Source of the DNA: Rutidosis leptorrhynchoides
Lineage: Eukaryota > Streptophyta > Magnoliopsida > Asterales > Asteraceae
Reading direction: 5' to 3'
Assembly: GCF_046630445.1 (NCBI RefSeq)
Contig: NC_092333.1
Coordinates: forward strand, 710,318,001-710,382,000
Length of the DNA: 64,000 bases
The notes under the pieces were generated by a model that was given only the letters and a program-made list of their open reading frames with translations, was not told the DNA's origin and ran no database searches. A program made the position numbers and the translations under genes. Shown here in pieces: positions 1 through 12,629 of the stretch. Within the stretch, counting starts at the first letter, position 1; every line of letters begins with the position of its first letter.

Positions 1-342
1 AATAGTAAATTAATTAATTTAGATTCATTTACTATTTATGAATAGTAAATGAATTAATTTCGATTTACTATTTTGTTACTTGAGTAATATATATACATCA
101 TATATATATTTTATTTGACGTCTCGGTGTATATGTGTGTGACCCCGAAGGCTCAAATGATGTTGGCCATATAGTTATATGTTGTACCTTGCACAAATCCT
201 ACACTTAGTTGTTTGTGCATTTATTTGTCTCGTATTTCTCTTGTAATTGTTTCTTGATCTCCTCCTTAATCGGTAACACAGCTGATCACGTTCGATGGTT
301 CAACAAGCATTTTATTCTCAATCGAACTAATAACGTGCAAGT
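1..342. other. Older repeat flank, left part of the target of the solo LTR
   Basis: No gene is visible. Bases 1-72 hold two copies of a short inverted repeat with arms AATAGTAAAT and ATTTACTATT around an AATTAATTT core. The stretch ends in CAAGT (338-342), the left target-site duplication of the solo LTR that follows. If the LTR is removed, this flank reads directly into the sequence at 3817. The family of this older repeat was not recognised. Confidence 0.5.
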
Positions 343-3300
343 TGTAGTGACCCGAACTTTTCCATGTTTATATATATTAAATGAAATTGTTATCTACATG
401 ATTAAATGTTTCCAACATGTTAAGCAATCAAACTTGTTAAGACTTGATTAAATGAAATAAGTTTCATATAGACAATTGATCACCCAAGTTGACCGGCGAT
501 TCACGAACGTTACAAAATTGTAAAAACTACATGTTGTGGTATATATATATTGACATATATATATGGTTGACATAAGATTATGATGAGTAAGTATCTCACT
601 AAGTATATTAACAATGTGTGATATACATAAGAAATGAGATTACTAAGTTAAGAAACTCGAAATGATATATATAACGATTATCGTTATGATAACGTCTACT
701 AAATACATATGTATCATATTAAGATATTTATATACTCTATTTAACATGATAAAATGATATTTAAATATATCATTAAGTGTGTTAACAATGAACTACATAT
801 GTAAAAACAAGACTACTAACTCAAGAATTACGAAACGAGACTTATATGTAACGATTATCGTTGTAACGAAATTTAAATGTATATATATCATATTAAGATA
901 TATTAATATATCACAATATCATGATAACATAATAATTTAATATCTCATTAGATATAATAAACATTGGGTTAAAAACATTTAACAAGATCGTTAACTTAAA
1001 GGTTTCAAATCAACATTTACATGTAACGACTAACGATGACTTAACGACTCAGTTAAAATGTATATACATGTAGTGTTTTAATATGTATTCATACACTTTT
1101 GAAAGACTTCAAGACACATATCAAAGTACTTCTACTTAACAAAAATGCTTACAATTACATCCTCGTTCAGTTTCATCAACAATTCTACTCGTATGCACCC
1201 GTATTCGTACTCGTACAATACACAGCTTTTAGATGTATGTACTATTGGTATATACACTCCAATGATCAGCTCTTAGCAGCCCATGTGAGTCACCTAACAC
1301 ATGTGGGAACCATCATTTGGCAACTAGCATGAAATATCTCATAAAATAACAAAATATTAATAATCATTCATGACTTATTTACATGAAAACAAAATTACAT
1401 ATCCTTTATATCTAATCCATATACCAACGACCAAAAACACCTACAAACACTTTCATTCTTCAATTTTCTTCATCTAATTAATCTCTCTCAAGTTCCATCT
1501 TCAAGTTCTAAGTGTTCTTCATAAATTCCAAAAGTATAGTTTCATAAAAATCAAGAATACTTCCAAGTTTGCAAGTCTACTTCCAAGCTTTCTAATCCAT
1601 TCCAAGTAATCATCTAAGATCAAGGAACCTTTGTTATTTATAGTAGGTTATCTTTCTAAATCAAGGTAATATTCATATTCAAACTTTGATTCAATTTCTA
1701 CAACTATAACAATCTTATTTCGAGTGAACATCTTACTTGAACTTGTTTTCGTGTCATGATTCTGCTTCAAGAACTTTCAAGCCATCCAAGGATCCTTTGA
1801 AGCTAGATCCATTTTTCTCATTTCCAGTAGCTTTATCCAGAAAATTTGAGGTAGTAATGATGTTCATAACATCATTCGATTCATACATATAAAGCTATCT
1901 TATTCGAAGGTTTAAACTTGTAATCACTAGAACATAGTTTAGTTAATTCTAAACTTGTTCGCAAAGAAAAGTTAATCCTTCTAACTTGAATTTTAAAATC
2001 AACTAAACACATGTTCTATATCTATATGATATGCTAACTTAATGATTTAAAACAGGAAAACACGAAAAACACTGTAAAACCGGATATACGCCGTTGTAGT
2101 AACACCGCAGGCTGTTTTGGGTTAGTTAATTAAAAACTATGATAAACTTTGATTTAAAAGTTGTTCTTCTAGGAAAATGATTTTTCTTATGAACATGAAA
2201 CTATATCCAAAAATTATGGTTAAACTCAAAGTGGAAGTATGTTTTCCAAAATGGTCATCTAGACGTCGTTCTTTCGACTGAAATGACTACCTTTACAAAA
2301 ACAACTTGTAACCTGTAATTCCGACTATAAAGTTATACTTTTTCTGTATAGATTCATAAACTTAAGTTCAATATGAAACCATATCAATTGGACTCACTCA
2401 AAACGGATTGAAAATGAAGAAGTTATGGGTAAAACAAGATTGGATATTTTTTGATTATTTTAGCTACAGGAAATGTTTAACAAATCTATACAAATCATAT
2501 CCTAGCTAACTTATATTGTATTATACATGTATCCTAATAAATTATGTAATCTTGGGATACCATAGACACTTATGCAAATGTTTTGACATATCATATCGAC
2601 CCATGTATATATATTATTTGGAACAACCATAGACACTCTATATGCAGTAATGTTGGAGTTAGCTATACAGAGTTGAGGTTGATTCCAAAAATATATATAC
2701 TTTGAGTTGTGATCTAGCCTGAGACGTGTATACACTGGGTCGTGGATTGATTCAAGATAATATATATCGATTTATTTCTGTACATCTAACTGTGGACAAC
2801 TAGTTGTAGGTTACTAACGAGGACAGCTGACTTAATACACTCAAATCTTTAAAACATAATAAAAATGGTTGTAATTATATTTTGATCATACTTTGATATA
2901 TATGTACATATTTGTATAGGTTCGTGAATCGATCCGTGGCCAAGTCTTATTTCCGAGGAAGGAAATATCTGTGAAAGTGAGTTATAGTCCCACTTTTAAA
3001 ATCTAATATTTTTGGGATGAGAATACATGCATGTTTTATAAATGATTTACAAAATAGACACAAGTACGTGAAACTACATTCTATGGTTGAATTGTCGAAA
3101 TCGAATATGCCCCTTTTTATTTAGTCTGGTAATCTAAGAATTAGGGAACAGACACCCTAATTGACGCGAATCCTAAAGATAGATCTATTGGGCCTAACAA
3201 ACCCCATCCAAAGTACCGGATGCTTTAGTACTTCGAAATTTATATCATATCTGAAGGGTGTCCCGGAATGATGGGGATATTCTTATATATGCATCTTGTT

Positions 3301-3811
3301 AATGTCGGTTACCAGGTGTTCACCATATGAATGATTTTTATCTCTATGTATGGGATGTGTATTGAAATATGAAATCTTGTGGTCTATTGTTACGATTTGA
3401 TATATATAGGTTAAACCTATAACTCACCAACATTTTTGTTGACGTTTAAAGCATGTTTATTCTCAGGTGAATACTAAGAGCTTTCGCTGTTGCATACTAA
3501 AATAAGGACAAGAATTGGAGTCTATGTTTGTATGATATTATTTAAAAACTGCATTCAAGAAATATATGTCGATGTAATATATTTCTATTGTTAACCATTA
3601 TGTAATGGTCGTGTATAAACAGTATATTTTAGATTATCATTATTTGATAATCTACGTAATGTTTTTTTAAAACCTTTATTGATAAAATAAAGGTTATGGT
3701 TGTTTTAAAAATGAATGTAGTCTTTGAAAAACGTCTCATATAGAGGTCAAAACCTCGCAACGAAATCAATTAATATGGAACGTTTATAATCAATATGAAC
3801 GGGACATTTCA
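343..3811 (+). mobile_element. Solo LTR of gypsy family D
   Basis: A 3.47 kb LTR with terminal TG...CA, starting TGTAGTGACCC and ending GGGACATTTCA. It is flanked by a perfect 5-bp duplication CAAGT (338-342 and 3812-3816). No internal region is attached, so it is a solo LTR left by LTR-LTR recombination. It matches, in the same orientation, the LTR of element D (44326-46838 plus 58921-60019) over its whole length with few differences. The main difference is that the two long TA tracts of D are only short TA runs here. It has no recognisable coding capacity. The 77-codon ORF at 1099-1332 recurs in D's LTR, but it looks like chance conservation by descent. Confidence 0.9.
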
Positions 3812-3816
3812 CAAGT

Positions 3817-4815
3817 AACTAGAGGGGGGTGAATAGTTACTTAATACGTTTTTAATACTTTATCGATTGATCACCAAATTTGATTAACTATGATCAACAA
3901 ATTCAACTCAAACTTGATGTGTGTGGTGTATATATTCAAAATGATAAGTAGAGTAATGTAAATAACATAGACACAAGGATTTATAGTGGTTCAGGTGGAT
4001 GTTAACTAATCCACCTCAATCCACTCCCCGATTACACTAATCGAGATTTCTTGCTTCACTAAGCACTTTTCTCCAAACCCGGTGGAGATCCGATTTACAA
4101 GTCTTCAACTTCTTTGGTAGACAACAAATCTAATCTTTCTATCCCTTTGAAAGACCAACTCCAACCTAGATCAACTTGTCTTCAACTTGGACAAGTATTA
4201 ATCTTCAAATAAGATTAATCAACTTCTTAAGTCCCTTTAAGAAAGTAGATCATTAAGCTAGCCTATGCTTCTACTAATTGAAGTTACAAGACTCATACAA
4301 TTTGCAATGATGATCCTAATACTAGGACATACATCACACTAAGTAAACTCACAAGATAAACAATTTTGATTAGTAAGTTTACAATAACCAAATTCTATAC
4401 CTATAAGATCATAGAATCTTCTCTTGCTTGATCACATTTGAATAGTAATTAAAGCACTTGTGATCTCTGGAAATAAGCCTTTTATATATGCAAGAGGGTC
4501 AGCTTCAAATACTCTTCAATGCTTGCTATTTATAGTGACATTCAAAAACTAGCCGTTGTCACACGGTCGACCGTGGTTCGACCGCGCGTACCCCAGTCCA
4601 AAATATGTATCCGTTGTATAGCCGTTTGACTCAGATTTGAACACCACATTTTGGAATCTTTACTTCATCTAGCACCTGCAAAAGAAACCCAATATCCTAT
4701 ACAAGTACTATATGCATTAAGTGTGTGAGATTTGGTCTTATTGAGTGAAAATGACATAACACTCCAAATGGGGTAAACCCAACATTCTTGGAGAAGTGTC
4801 TTGATTGACATTTTG
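3817..4815. other. Older unidentified dispersed repeat, target of element A
   Basis: There is no supported gene. This about 1 kb continues the sequence of 1-342 and resumes after element A at 28986. It starts with AACTAGAGGGGGGTGAATAG, a motif I associate with large plant retroelements. It contains a perfect 14-bp palindrome with ACGGTCGACCGT core at 4562-4575; a sister palindrome lies at 30077-30090 on the far side of element A. That supports both flanks being one disrupted older element. Its class could not be assigned. Confidence 0.45.
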
Positions 4816-5038
4816 TGTAACGACCTGACTTTTTCGACTTGCTTTTGTGCCTTGTATTTTAGCGAAACTGCGTATCTGTGCGTACTGTGTTACTTTATTA
4901 CTCTGGAACCTTGGCACACGTGTTTTATATTCATATATGCTTAAAAACATGCCTTGGTGTATGTGGAATGCTTAACTTGTCCATTGGATGCTTTATAACC
5001 GTTAGTGTTACTTGCCGTTACGAATAAACCGCGGACTG
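4816..5038 (+). repeat. Element A 5' LTR fragment (first 223 bp)
   Basis: It matches the start of the 3' LTR at 6492 almost base for base, from TGTAACGACC to CCGCGGACTGC. The match then breaks off and the sequence jumps into pol coding sequence. The remainder of this LTR, about 2.7 kb, is missing through the internal deletion. Confidence 0.93.
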
Positions 5039-5043
5039 CCTGA

Positions 5044-6456
5044 ACATATCTCAAGGAGGAGAACATATCTCGCGAATACCTGAACATTCTCGTCTCTAAA
5101 TTCGAGGTTAAGGAGTCTGGACTCCGATCCAGAACAATTTGGGTACCTCGTTATGGAGATCTACGGAACCTTATACTTGATGAAGCCCACAAGTCGAGAT
5201 ATTCAATTCATCCAGGAGCCGGAAAAATGTACCACGATCTCAAGGAACAGTATTGGTGGCCAAATCTTAAGAAGGATGTAGCAACTTATGTTGGAAGATG
5301 TTTAACTTGTTCGAAGGTTAAGGCTGAACATCAGAGGCCATCTGGATTACTTCAACAACCAGAAATCCCACAATGGAAATGGAAAGCAATTACAATGGAT
5401 TTCATCATGAAGCTACCAAAGACGGTGGGCGGATACGATACAATCTGGGTTATCGTTGACCGTCTTACCAAATCTGCTCATTTTCTAGCGATGAAAGAAA
5501 CAGACACAATGGGGAAACTTGCTCAACTGTACATCAAAAAAGTTGTATCTCGTCATGGTGTGCCTCTATCAATTATCTCAGATCGCGATCCCCGTTTTGC
5601 TTCCAGATTTTAGCGTTCCTTGCAAGAAGCCTTGGGAACCTGTCTCGACATGAGCATCGCGTATCACCCCCAGACCGACGGCCAGAGTGAATGAACGATT
5701 CAGACATTGGAGGACATGTTGCGTGCCTGTGTTATTGACTTCGGAAAGTCTTGGGAAAGGCATCTGCCGCTAGCCGAATTCTCTTACAACAACAGTTATC
5801 ATTCGAGTATTAAAGCTGTGTCTTTTGAAGCGTTGTATGGCTGCAAGTGCCGTTCTCCTATTTGTTGGGCCAAGTTAGGCGAAGTGCAAATCACCGGACC
5901 CGAGATAGTCCATGAAACGACGGAGAAGATTTCTCAGATTCAGGCAAGACTTAAGACGGCCAGCGATCGCCAAAAGAGTTATGCTGATCTTAAACGTAAA
6001 GACTTCGAATTCAACGTAGGTGACCGTGTGATGTTGAAAGTCGCACCTTGGAAATGTGTGATCCGATTTGGAAAGCGCGGAAAGTTAAACCCGCGATATA
6101 TTGGTCCTTTTGAAATTTTGGAATGTGTTGGACCCGTTGCTTACCGTTTGGATCTTCCGACTCAGTTGAGTGCTGTTCATCCTACCTTCCATGTATCGAA
6201 TTTGAAGAAGTGCCTTGCTCCACCGGAACTTGTCATACCATTGGAAGAACTTACTATTGATGACCAACTCCACTTCATGGACGAACCTGTAGAAATTATG
6301 GACCATGAGGTTAAAACCTTGAAACGCAATAAGATTCCAATTGTCCGAGTTCGATGGAATGTCAAGCGTGGACCTGACTTTACCTGGGAACGAGAGGATC
6401 AAATGAAGCAGAAGTATCCTCACCTTTTCCTGACTCCAACACCTACCTCAGCTTAA
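5044..6456 (+). pseudogene. Element A pol remnant: integrase plus chromodomain
   Basis: A single open frame is interrupted by two stops, TAG at 5611-5613 and TGA at 5692-5694. It encodes the end of pol. The zinc-binding region is seen in [18 protein letters not shown] and [10 protein letters not shown]. The catalytic core follows, with TMDFIMKLP (first Asp), [10 protein letters not shown] (second Asp) and YHPQTDGQSE (Glu). [21 protein letters not shown] segment comes next, then a C-terminal chromodomain ([13 protein letters not shown] ... VRVRWN ... FTWERED). In related elements these stop positions normally hold Trp and Arg codons, so each stop is one C-to-T change on one strand. The 5' end is a deletion junction with the LTR fragment. 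The chromodomain is thought to guide integration to heterochromatin. Confidence 0.92.
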
Positions 6457-6478
6457 ATTTTGGGACGAAATTTCCAAT

Positions 6479-6491
6479 AACAGGTGGGTAA
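6479..6491 (+). other. Element A polypurine tract
   Basis: AACAGGTGGGTAA abuts the 3' LTR start (TGTAACGACC at 6492). It lies just after the conserved TTTTGGGACGAAATTTCC that follows the pol stop. It would prime plus-strand DNA synthesis. Related motifs with consensus AACRGGTRGGTA occur in elements C and D. Confidence 0.75.
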
Positions 6492-7144
6492 TGTAACGAC
6501 CCGACTTTTTCGACTTGCTTGTGTGCCTTGTATTTTAGCGAAACTGCGTATCTGTGCGTACTGTGTTACTTTATTACTCTGGAACCTTGGCACACGTGTT
6601 TTATATTCATATATTCTTAAAAACATGCCTTGGTGTATGTGGAATGCTTAACTTGTCCATTGGATGCTTTATAACTGTTAGTGTTACTTGCCGTTACGAA
6701 TAAACCGCGGACTGCGCGCACGTTTGACTTTTGTCAGAACCGGAACTTTTGGACTGCGAAATATTAATTTTTATTTTATAATAATAATTACATGGGTCGT
6801 TGGATGCTTAATTTTATTTATTTAATTGCTAAAGCCCAATAGTTAGTCTTGTTGGACTTTCTACCTTGTTGGGCTCAAGCCCACCCTACTCTAGCTAGTG
6901 ACCCAATTAATTAGCCCAAGTATTATTACTAGTGACCCATAATAATAAATAAATAAATAAATAATTAATTATGAGTCATACTAGCATAATGGATAAGGTT
7001 TATCTAATTGTCACATGGGATTCTAGCAAAAGGACACACTTTAGACAACCATGATCCATAAAGCAACATGGTGTCCCCCCCTCCCCTCCTCAAAATTTCG
7101 GCCAAATGTCCTTGCCATGTCATCAATCCAAGTGAAATTATGCC

Positions 7145-7152
7145 TATAAATA
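7145..7152 (+). promoter_or_regulatory. TATA box in element A LTR
   Basis: TATAAATA sits in CCTATAAATACTAGCC, about 650 bp into the LTR. The Pol II start is expected some 30 bp downstream, putting the hairpin-rich stretch in the transcribed leader. The motif is clear; the start site itself is inferred. Confidence 0.6.
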
Positions 7153-8304
7153 CTAGCCTTTAGTCCCTCATTTCCACACTTGATCATTTTGGTTTTTCAC
7201 ACACTTGTTCTTTCTTTCTTTCTTTCTTTCCTTTCTAGCATTACTTGTAAGTCTTCTTTTCCTTCTTCTTTTTCTTTTCAAATTCATGATCATCATCATC
7301 ATTTTATGGAGATCAAAGTTCCTTTTAGCTTTGATCTTACTTATATCTTGTTGATTCAAGCTTGAATCTTTCAAGAACATGGAAGATTGTCATAACCCGA
7401 CCTTAACCATAAGGACGAATACAATAACATATGATTTCATCGCGAGGTATTGACCTCTATATGCGACATTTTTCAAAAATTGCATTCGTTTTTGCAATAC
7501 AAACCATAGCTTTTATTACAAATACAAGGTTTAAACAACTTAATAATGATTATCGTTTAGCGATAATCTTAGACTTACAAACTTTACATGTGATAATAAC
7601 AATACGACCTCCAACATATTTTACATTACAAATCCTCCGATATGCAGTTTTATTTTTGACACAAATATGCATACTCAAGATCTTGCTTAAATTCAACATG
7701 TTGCAGCGGAAGCTTTTAGTTATCACCTGAGAATAAACATGCTTAAAACGTCAACATAAAGTTGGTGAGATATAGGTTTAATGCCGGCAGCGTTATGAAT
7801 ATAGACCACAAGATTTCATATATAAACGTTTTAATAAAAATATTCTAAGTTGTTGAGCACTTGATAACCATACTTAACATTTAATCAACGTCGCATATTC
7901 CCTTTATTATGAAATCTTACTACACCGTACCAAGTGTAGTCACCGAAACGAAGTACTGTGCAACCGTTGAATACTGGTCGTCCAGTCCGGTTGGGGTTGT
8001 CAGGCCCGATAGATCTATCAACAGGATTCGCGTTTACAATACCTCATGTAAATAGTAGTTACCAAGTTACAGGGAAGTATGCCAGTGGTACAACTCAACG
8101 TAGAATATATATTTTTAATCACTTGTGTCCATAACGTAAATCATAAAATGCATGTATTCTCATCCCGAAATATTTAGAGTTTAAAAGTGGGACTATATAC
8201 TCACTTTTGTCTTGAAGGTATTTAACTCGACTTGGTCTCCGATAGATATCACGAACCTAACCATATATATAATATATCAACATATTTTCTTTTCAAGTAA
8301 TCGT

Positions 8305-8309
<5 letters not shown>

Positions 8310-8383
<74 letters not shown>
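8310..8383. repeat. (TA)n microsatellite
   Basis: About 37 TA units lie within the solo LTR. Similar long TA tracts lie in most LTRs of this window. Confidence 0.9.
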
Positions 8384-8385
<2 letters not shown>

Positions 8386-9397
8386 TTTTAATACTTTTAA
8401 TATTTTCTTAGTCCGTAGTTAGCAGTCCGATGTTAGTGGTCCACAATTAGTTGCTTAAATAAAATAAATAAAGACCCCATCGTATTCGTGTTGATCAGAA
8501 TTAATCTTGACCCATGGTACCATGTTGTCAAATGACGTGTTGCGTACATAAAGTACCGTGTTGTCAAATGACGTGTTGCGTACAATCATGAGGTCTTATG
8601 ATTAATCTTCTCGTGTTGTTTACGGGTGGTCCTGAAATATATAAAATAAAATCATAAGTAAATATATATTAAATATTATGTTAATTAGCCAAGATATGAT
8701 TAATCCGATTTTGTCATAATATGATATATTACAGGTCTTGAAGTGTTTTTTAAAAAATCAAATTAGAAGGATCTATTTAGTTTGGGAACAAGTTTGAAAT
8801 CACTCAAACTATGTTCTTGTTGTTAAAATTTTATAACACAAAATAAGATAGCTATATAAATATGAATCGAATAAGGTTATGAATAAGGTTACTACCTCAA
8901 GTTACTTGGACAAAGCTACTGGAAAAGGTAAGAAAAATCTTGGAATCAAAAGAGTGGTGGAGTGAGATTGAAAGATTTGAAAGTAATCTCCTTGAAATCG
9001 GATGACTATATTGATACGTCCTTGAGTAAGTAAATGAAGAGAGATTAGGGAATGAATTAACTTGAAAGAAAATTGAAAATGAAATTGTATATGTGTGTGT
9101 GCAAAATAGCATGATTATGGGATGTATATATAGGAGATTTAGTTTGTTTTCTTGCACAAAAGTCACACATGAGGTTAAATGGCTGGTTCCCACATGTAAC
9201 ATCATGTCTAGTGGCTGATCATTGAAGTTTATTGTTGGTATATACCAATAGTAAATACGTATAGAAGCTGGGTATGATACGGTTACATATACCCTAGATA
9301 TACTTGTAGAAATTTTGAGGAATCGAAACGAGAATTCGAATATGGACGGGTTTATAACTGTAAAAGAGCCTCAAAACTGGGCTTTTATTGGCTCAAA

Positions 9398-9460
9398 ACC
9401 CCGCCAGGGGTTGCCACCCCTTGGACCCCGCTTATCGGGGGCGCTGCCCCTGAACCCCCG
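9398..9460. repeat. GC-rich hairpin island
   Basis: A 63-bp block of about 70% GC stands out in AT-rich LTR sequence. It is built from short inverted units, such as CCCCGCCAGGGG, GGGGTTGCCACCCC and GGGGGCGCTGCCCC. It lies in the promoter-proximal half of the solo LTR read on the minus strand. Its function is unknown. Confidence 0.7.
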
Positions 9461-9958
9461 TCATCATCAAGATAAGTTCAAACAAGTGTGCACTCCACAC
9501 TTCCCCAAACTTGTTCGATATTTATCAAGATTATTTTGGTTACAAATTAATCCCATTATACTTAAATCATATTGGTGACATAGATCACCAACACATTATA
9601 TATTGTAAAGTCTATATGTCAAAGAATGTTACATATAGTTATCGTTTTGATAACTTAAGTTAGTGGTCTCAAAGTATACTTATAACTCATTGTTGTTAGT
9701 TCACAATGAAATGTTAAACCATCCTTAAATCATGTTAAATATGTATAGATATGTACATATACATAATCGTATAATTATCATGTGTTATATAGTTCGTGAT
9801 ATCATCGGTCAAATTGGACGGTCAAACGTTGTGTGAAACTCTTTTCAAAAACATAAGTCTCAACAGTTTGGATTGCTTATCATGTTGGTAAGGTTTATTT
9901 TATGTAAATATTAATCTCATAAGTATAAAATGATCGGAAAAATCCGGGTCGTTACAAA

Positions 9959-10353
9959 GATTCAAGCTTTTTAGCTTGAATCTTCATATATTTTGTAGAT
10001 CTACTTCTTTTATACTTTAATCTTTCTATTTTATGATAAAGATTCAAACTTTTGTTTGTAATCTTCATGCATCTTCAAGATCCAAGCTTTATGTTTCAAG
10101 ATCTTCAAGAACAATCAAGATGCAAGCTTTCTAGCTTGAATCTTCATATCTTTTTGTTAGATCTAAGTTCTTTTTGCTTTAATCATGTTGTTTTGTGAAA
10201 AAGATTCAAACTTGTGTTTGTTATCTTCATATATCTTAAAGATCCAAGCTTTATGCTTCAAGATCTTCAAGAACACTTAAAGGTTCAAGCTTTCTAGCTT
10301 TGCAACCTTGTAACTTGTGTGAAATGGATCCAAGCTCTCTAGCTTAGGGTTCC
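9959..10353 (+). repeat. Array of imperfect hairpins in element A leader
   Basis: About eight short inverted repeats occur in 400 bp, typically GATYCAAGCTT with loop TCTA or TTTT then AGCTTGAATC. Clear cases are at 9959-9982 (10-bp arms), 10079-10104, 10119-10142, 10241-10265, 10281-10308 and 10326-10353. A perfect 16-bp palindrome GATTCAAGCTTGAATC is at 7353-7368, just before the solo-LTR insertion. The array lies downstream of the TATA box, so the RNA could form a chain of stem-loops. Confidence 0.65.
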
Positions 10354-11964
10354 ATCACCTCATTTGACTTAGATTGTGCTATTACTTGTTGAATTAATAT
10401 AAAGTTTGTAACTTTAGTTGTTATTGTGAATTGAAATTGTGTTAAGACTAAGGATATGATGTAACCTTGGTTCATCATCCATCTAAGACTCATGAATGAG
10501 TTGTGTTCTTACTTAGTCTTAACATATTGTGTATTGATGGTGAATCTTGGTCAAAAGTGATGCTAAACCATCAAAGAGTTGTACACTTGAAGCTACAAGC
10601 ATCAAGGATGAGAACCGTGATGAGCATCAAGCACCAAGAACCCCACCGAAACACTTGTCCACTGTTTTTTTGTATCTTATCAGACCACCTGGGTTACTGG
10701 AAAGTTGATTTTCAGTTATTTCAGTTCGAGTAGATGATTTTCCGTTTAGGCCTCGTCTTAATCCGAGTTACGGTTTAGGATTTATGGCCCTCCGATAGTC
10801 ACTACACCCTATTAACGTTGTGCTGAAATTTCTGACCTATTCGCACTTAAACCGTCGCCACGGTCAAACGAAGACGAGTTAGGTTCTGAATATTGGTCAG
10901 CTGTTAGGGGACTCATATACGGAGCCATATCCACTGACCATGCGTCTTTTCGATTTACGTAGAGGTCGTAGCAGCTGACCAAAGTCAGCCTATTGTTTCG
11001 ATCTCTATTCTCGTCAAACTTACTTAGCTTTTATGATGATGAATGATGATGATGAAGACACTTAAACTTATTTTATGCACTATTAGAATTTATAAAGACA
11101 ACCTACTGACCTAGTAACATTTGATTTAGGTTGACGACCTTTCGGACCGACTTACTACTTGCGTACTGTGAGTTATAGCATCCCTTTTTACTTTAATTAT
11201 TTTGGGACTGAGAATACATGCGCTTTTTACGTTTTACATACTAGGCACGAGTACTTAAACTTTATATGTGTGTGGGTTATACAACGGCATAAATATTCCC
11301 CTTAGCACGGTAACGTTTAGTCATTGGTTTTTGAACCGGTGAACGCGAATCTTAGATATGGATCCATAGGGTTTGACATCCCCACTCGGGCTAGTTGCAC
11401 TAGCATTTAATGGGTTTTTAATACTTCGTGAACATACGCACTCGCCAAGTGTACTTTCAGGGGGTTATAAACGTTAAGTCTAGTTACCGGGTGCCCACGG
11501 TTATACATATACTTTTCATACTGTTTTGATACGCTGTTGCAGCACTGAAATCTCGTAGCCTATCTTGCGTTACTGTTACAACTTAAACTATAGCTCACCA
11601 ACATTCGTGTTGACTTTTTAAGCGTGTATTTCTCAGGTGCCTAGAGGTTTATTGCTTTCGCTGTTAGACTTGATGTCATGCTGTTTCACTTGCTGTCATG
11701 CTGTTATTGAATTGCTGTTATGGACCTACTGTACTAGTTATCCGCTGCATTGCTAGAGATGTCTCAAATTATGAAACTTATGTTTTGCATTCGTAAACTT
11801 ATGTTATTTTGGAACAATGGTTTGTAATAAGTCTTACGACATGTTATCTTTGTAAAACGTTATCTTTTTAATGAATGCAAATCGGTTTTCAAAGAGCATA
11901 TAGTGTTTGACCTTGTGATGATCCTGTTGTTGATGATCCGTACACGATGGTTTTGTACGGGGCG

Positions 11965-12562
11965 TGATAATGCTAAAAACGAACATATATTTCATAGCAT
12001 TATTCCTCAATAAAGACAAGCTTTTAGTTGCAATTGTTCTATTTACAAGTGATATTCGTTTAAATAATAAAAGGTGAAGACAAAAGACAGATTCGACGAA
12101 TTGAAGACGCAAAGGTCCAAAAAGCTCAAAAGTACAAAATACAATCAAAGTGGTTCCAATTATTGATAAGAAACGTCTCAAAATTACAAGAGTACAAGAT
12201 TCAAAATGCAAAGTACAAGATATTAAATTATTCGCAAGGACGTTCGAAAATTCGGAACTGGGACCAGAGTCAACTCTCAACACTCGACGCAACGGACTAA
12301 AAATTACAAGTCAACTATGCACATAAATATAATATAATATTTAAATAATTACTAAAATTATTTATATATTATATTTATTTATATAATCGTCGGCAAACAA
12401 AGAGCCAAAGTTGAGTGAGCTGTAAAATGGAACTCCGCGACTTGCGGAGTTCGAAGACCAAATGGGCCGCGACTCGCGGAGCCCCAAAAAATGAAATTGC
12501 CTATAAAAGCAAACGCAGTTTGATCGATCAAAATATCATATAATCTATCTCTCTCTCTCAAT

Positions 12563-12629
<67 letters not shown>

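Larger units (their letters stand above)
7388..9956 (-). mobile_element. Solo LTR of a further gypsy family, antisense, inside element A's LTR
   Basis: The ends are TGTCATAACCCGACC at the left and CCGGGTCGTTACA at the right, with a perfect 5-bp duplication AAGAT (7383-7387 and 9957-9961). On the minus strand it reads TGTAACGACCCGG ... GGTTATGACA, an LTR with TG...CA ends. It shares short blocks with the LTRs of A, C and D (7723-7769 and 8145-8204), all on the minus strand, which sets its orientation. It contains a TA microsatellite (about 8310-8383) and a GC-rich hairpin island (9398-9460). No internal region or coding sequence remains. Confidence 0.9.

Noticed and set aside
1099-1332. 77-codon ORF in the solo LTR, repeated at 45065-45319 in D's LTR
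   Set aside because: It is shared only because the LTRs are copies. It has no domain, and similarity is no higher than in surrounding LTR.
11834-12292. Minus-strand ORF of 152 codons at the edge of element B's LTR (partly repeated at 26672-27016)
   Set aside because: It crosses the A/B junction and has no recognisable domain, so it is a chance frame in LTR sequence.
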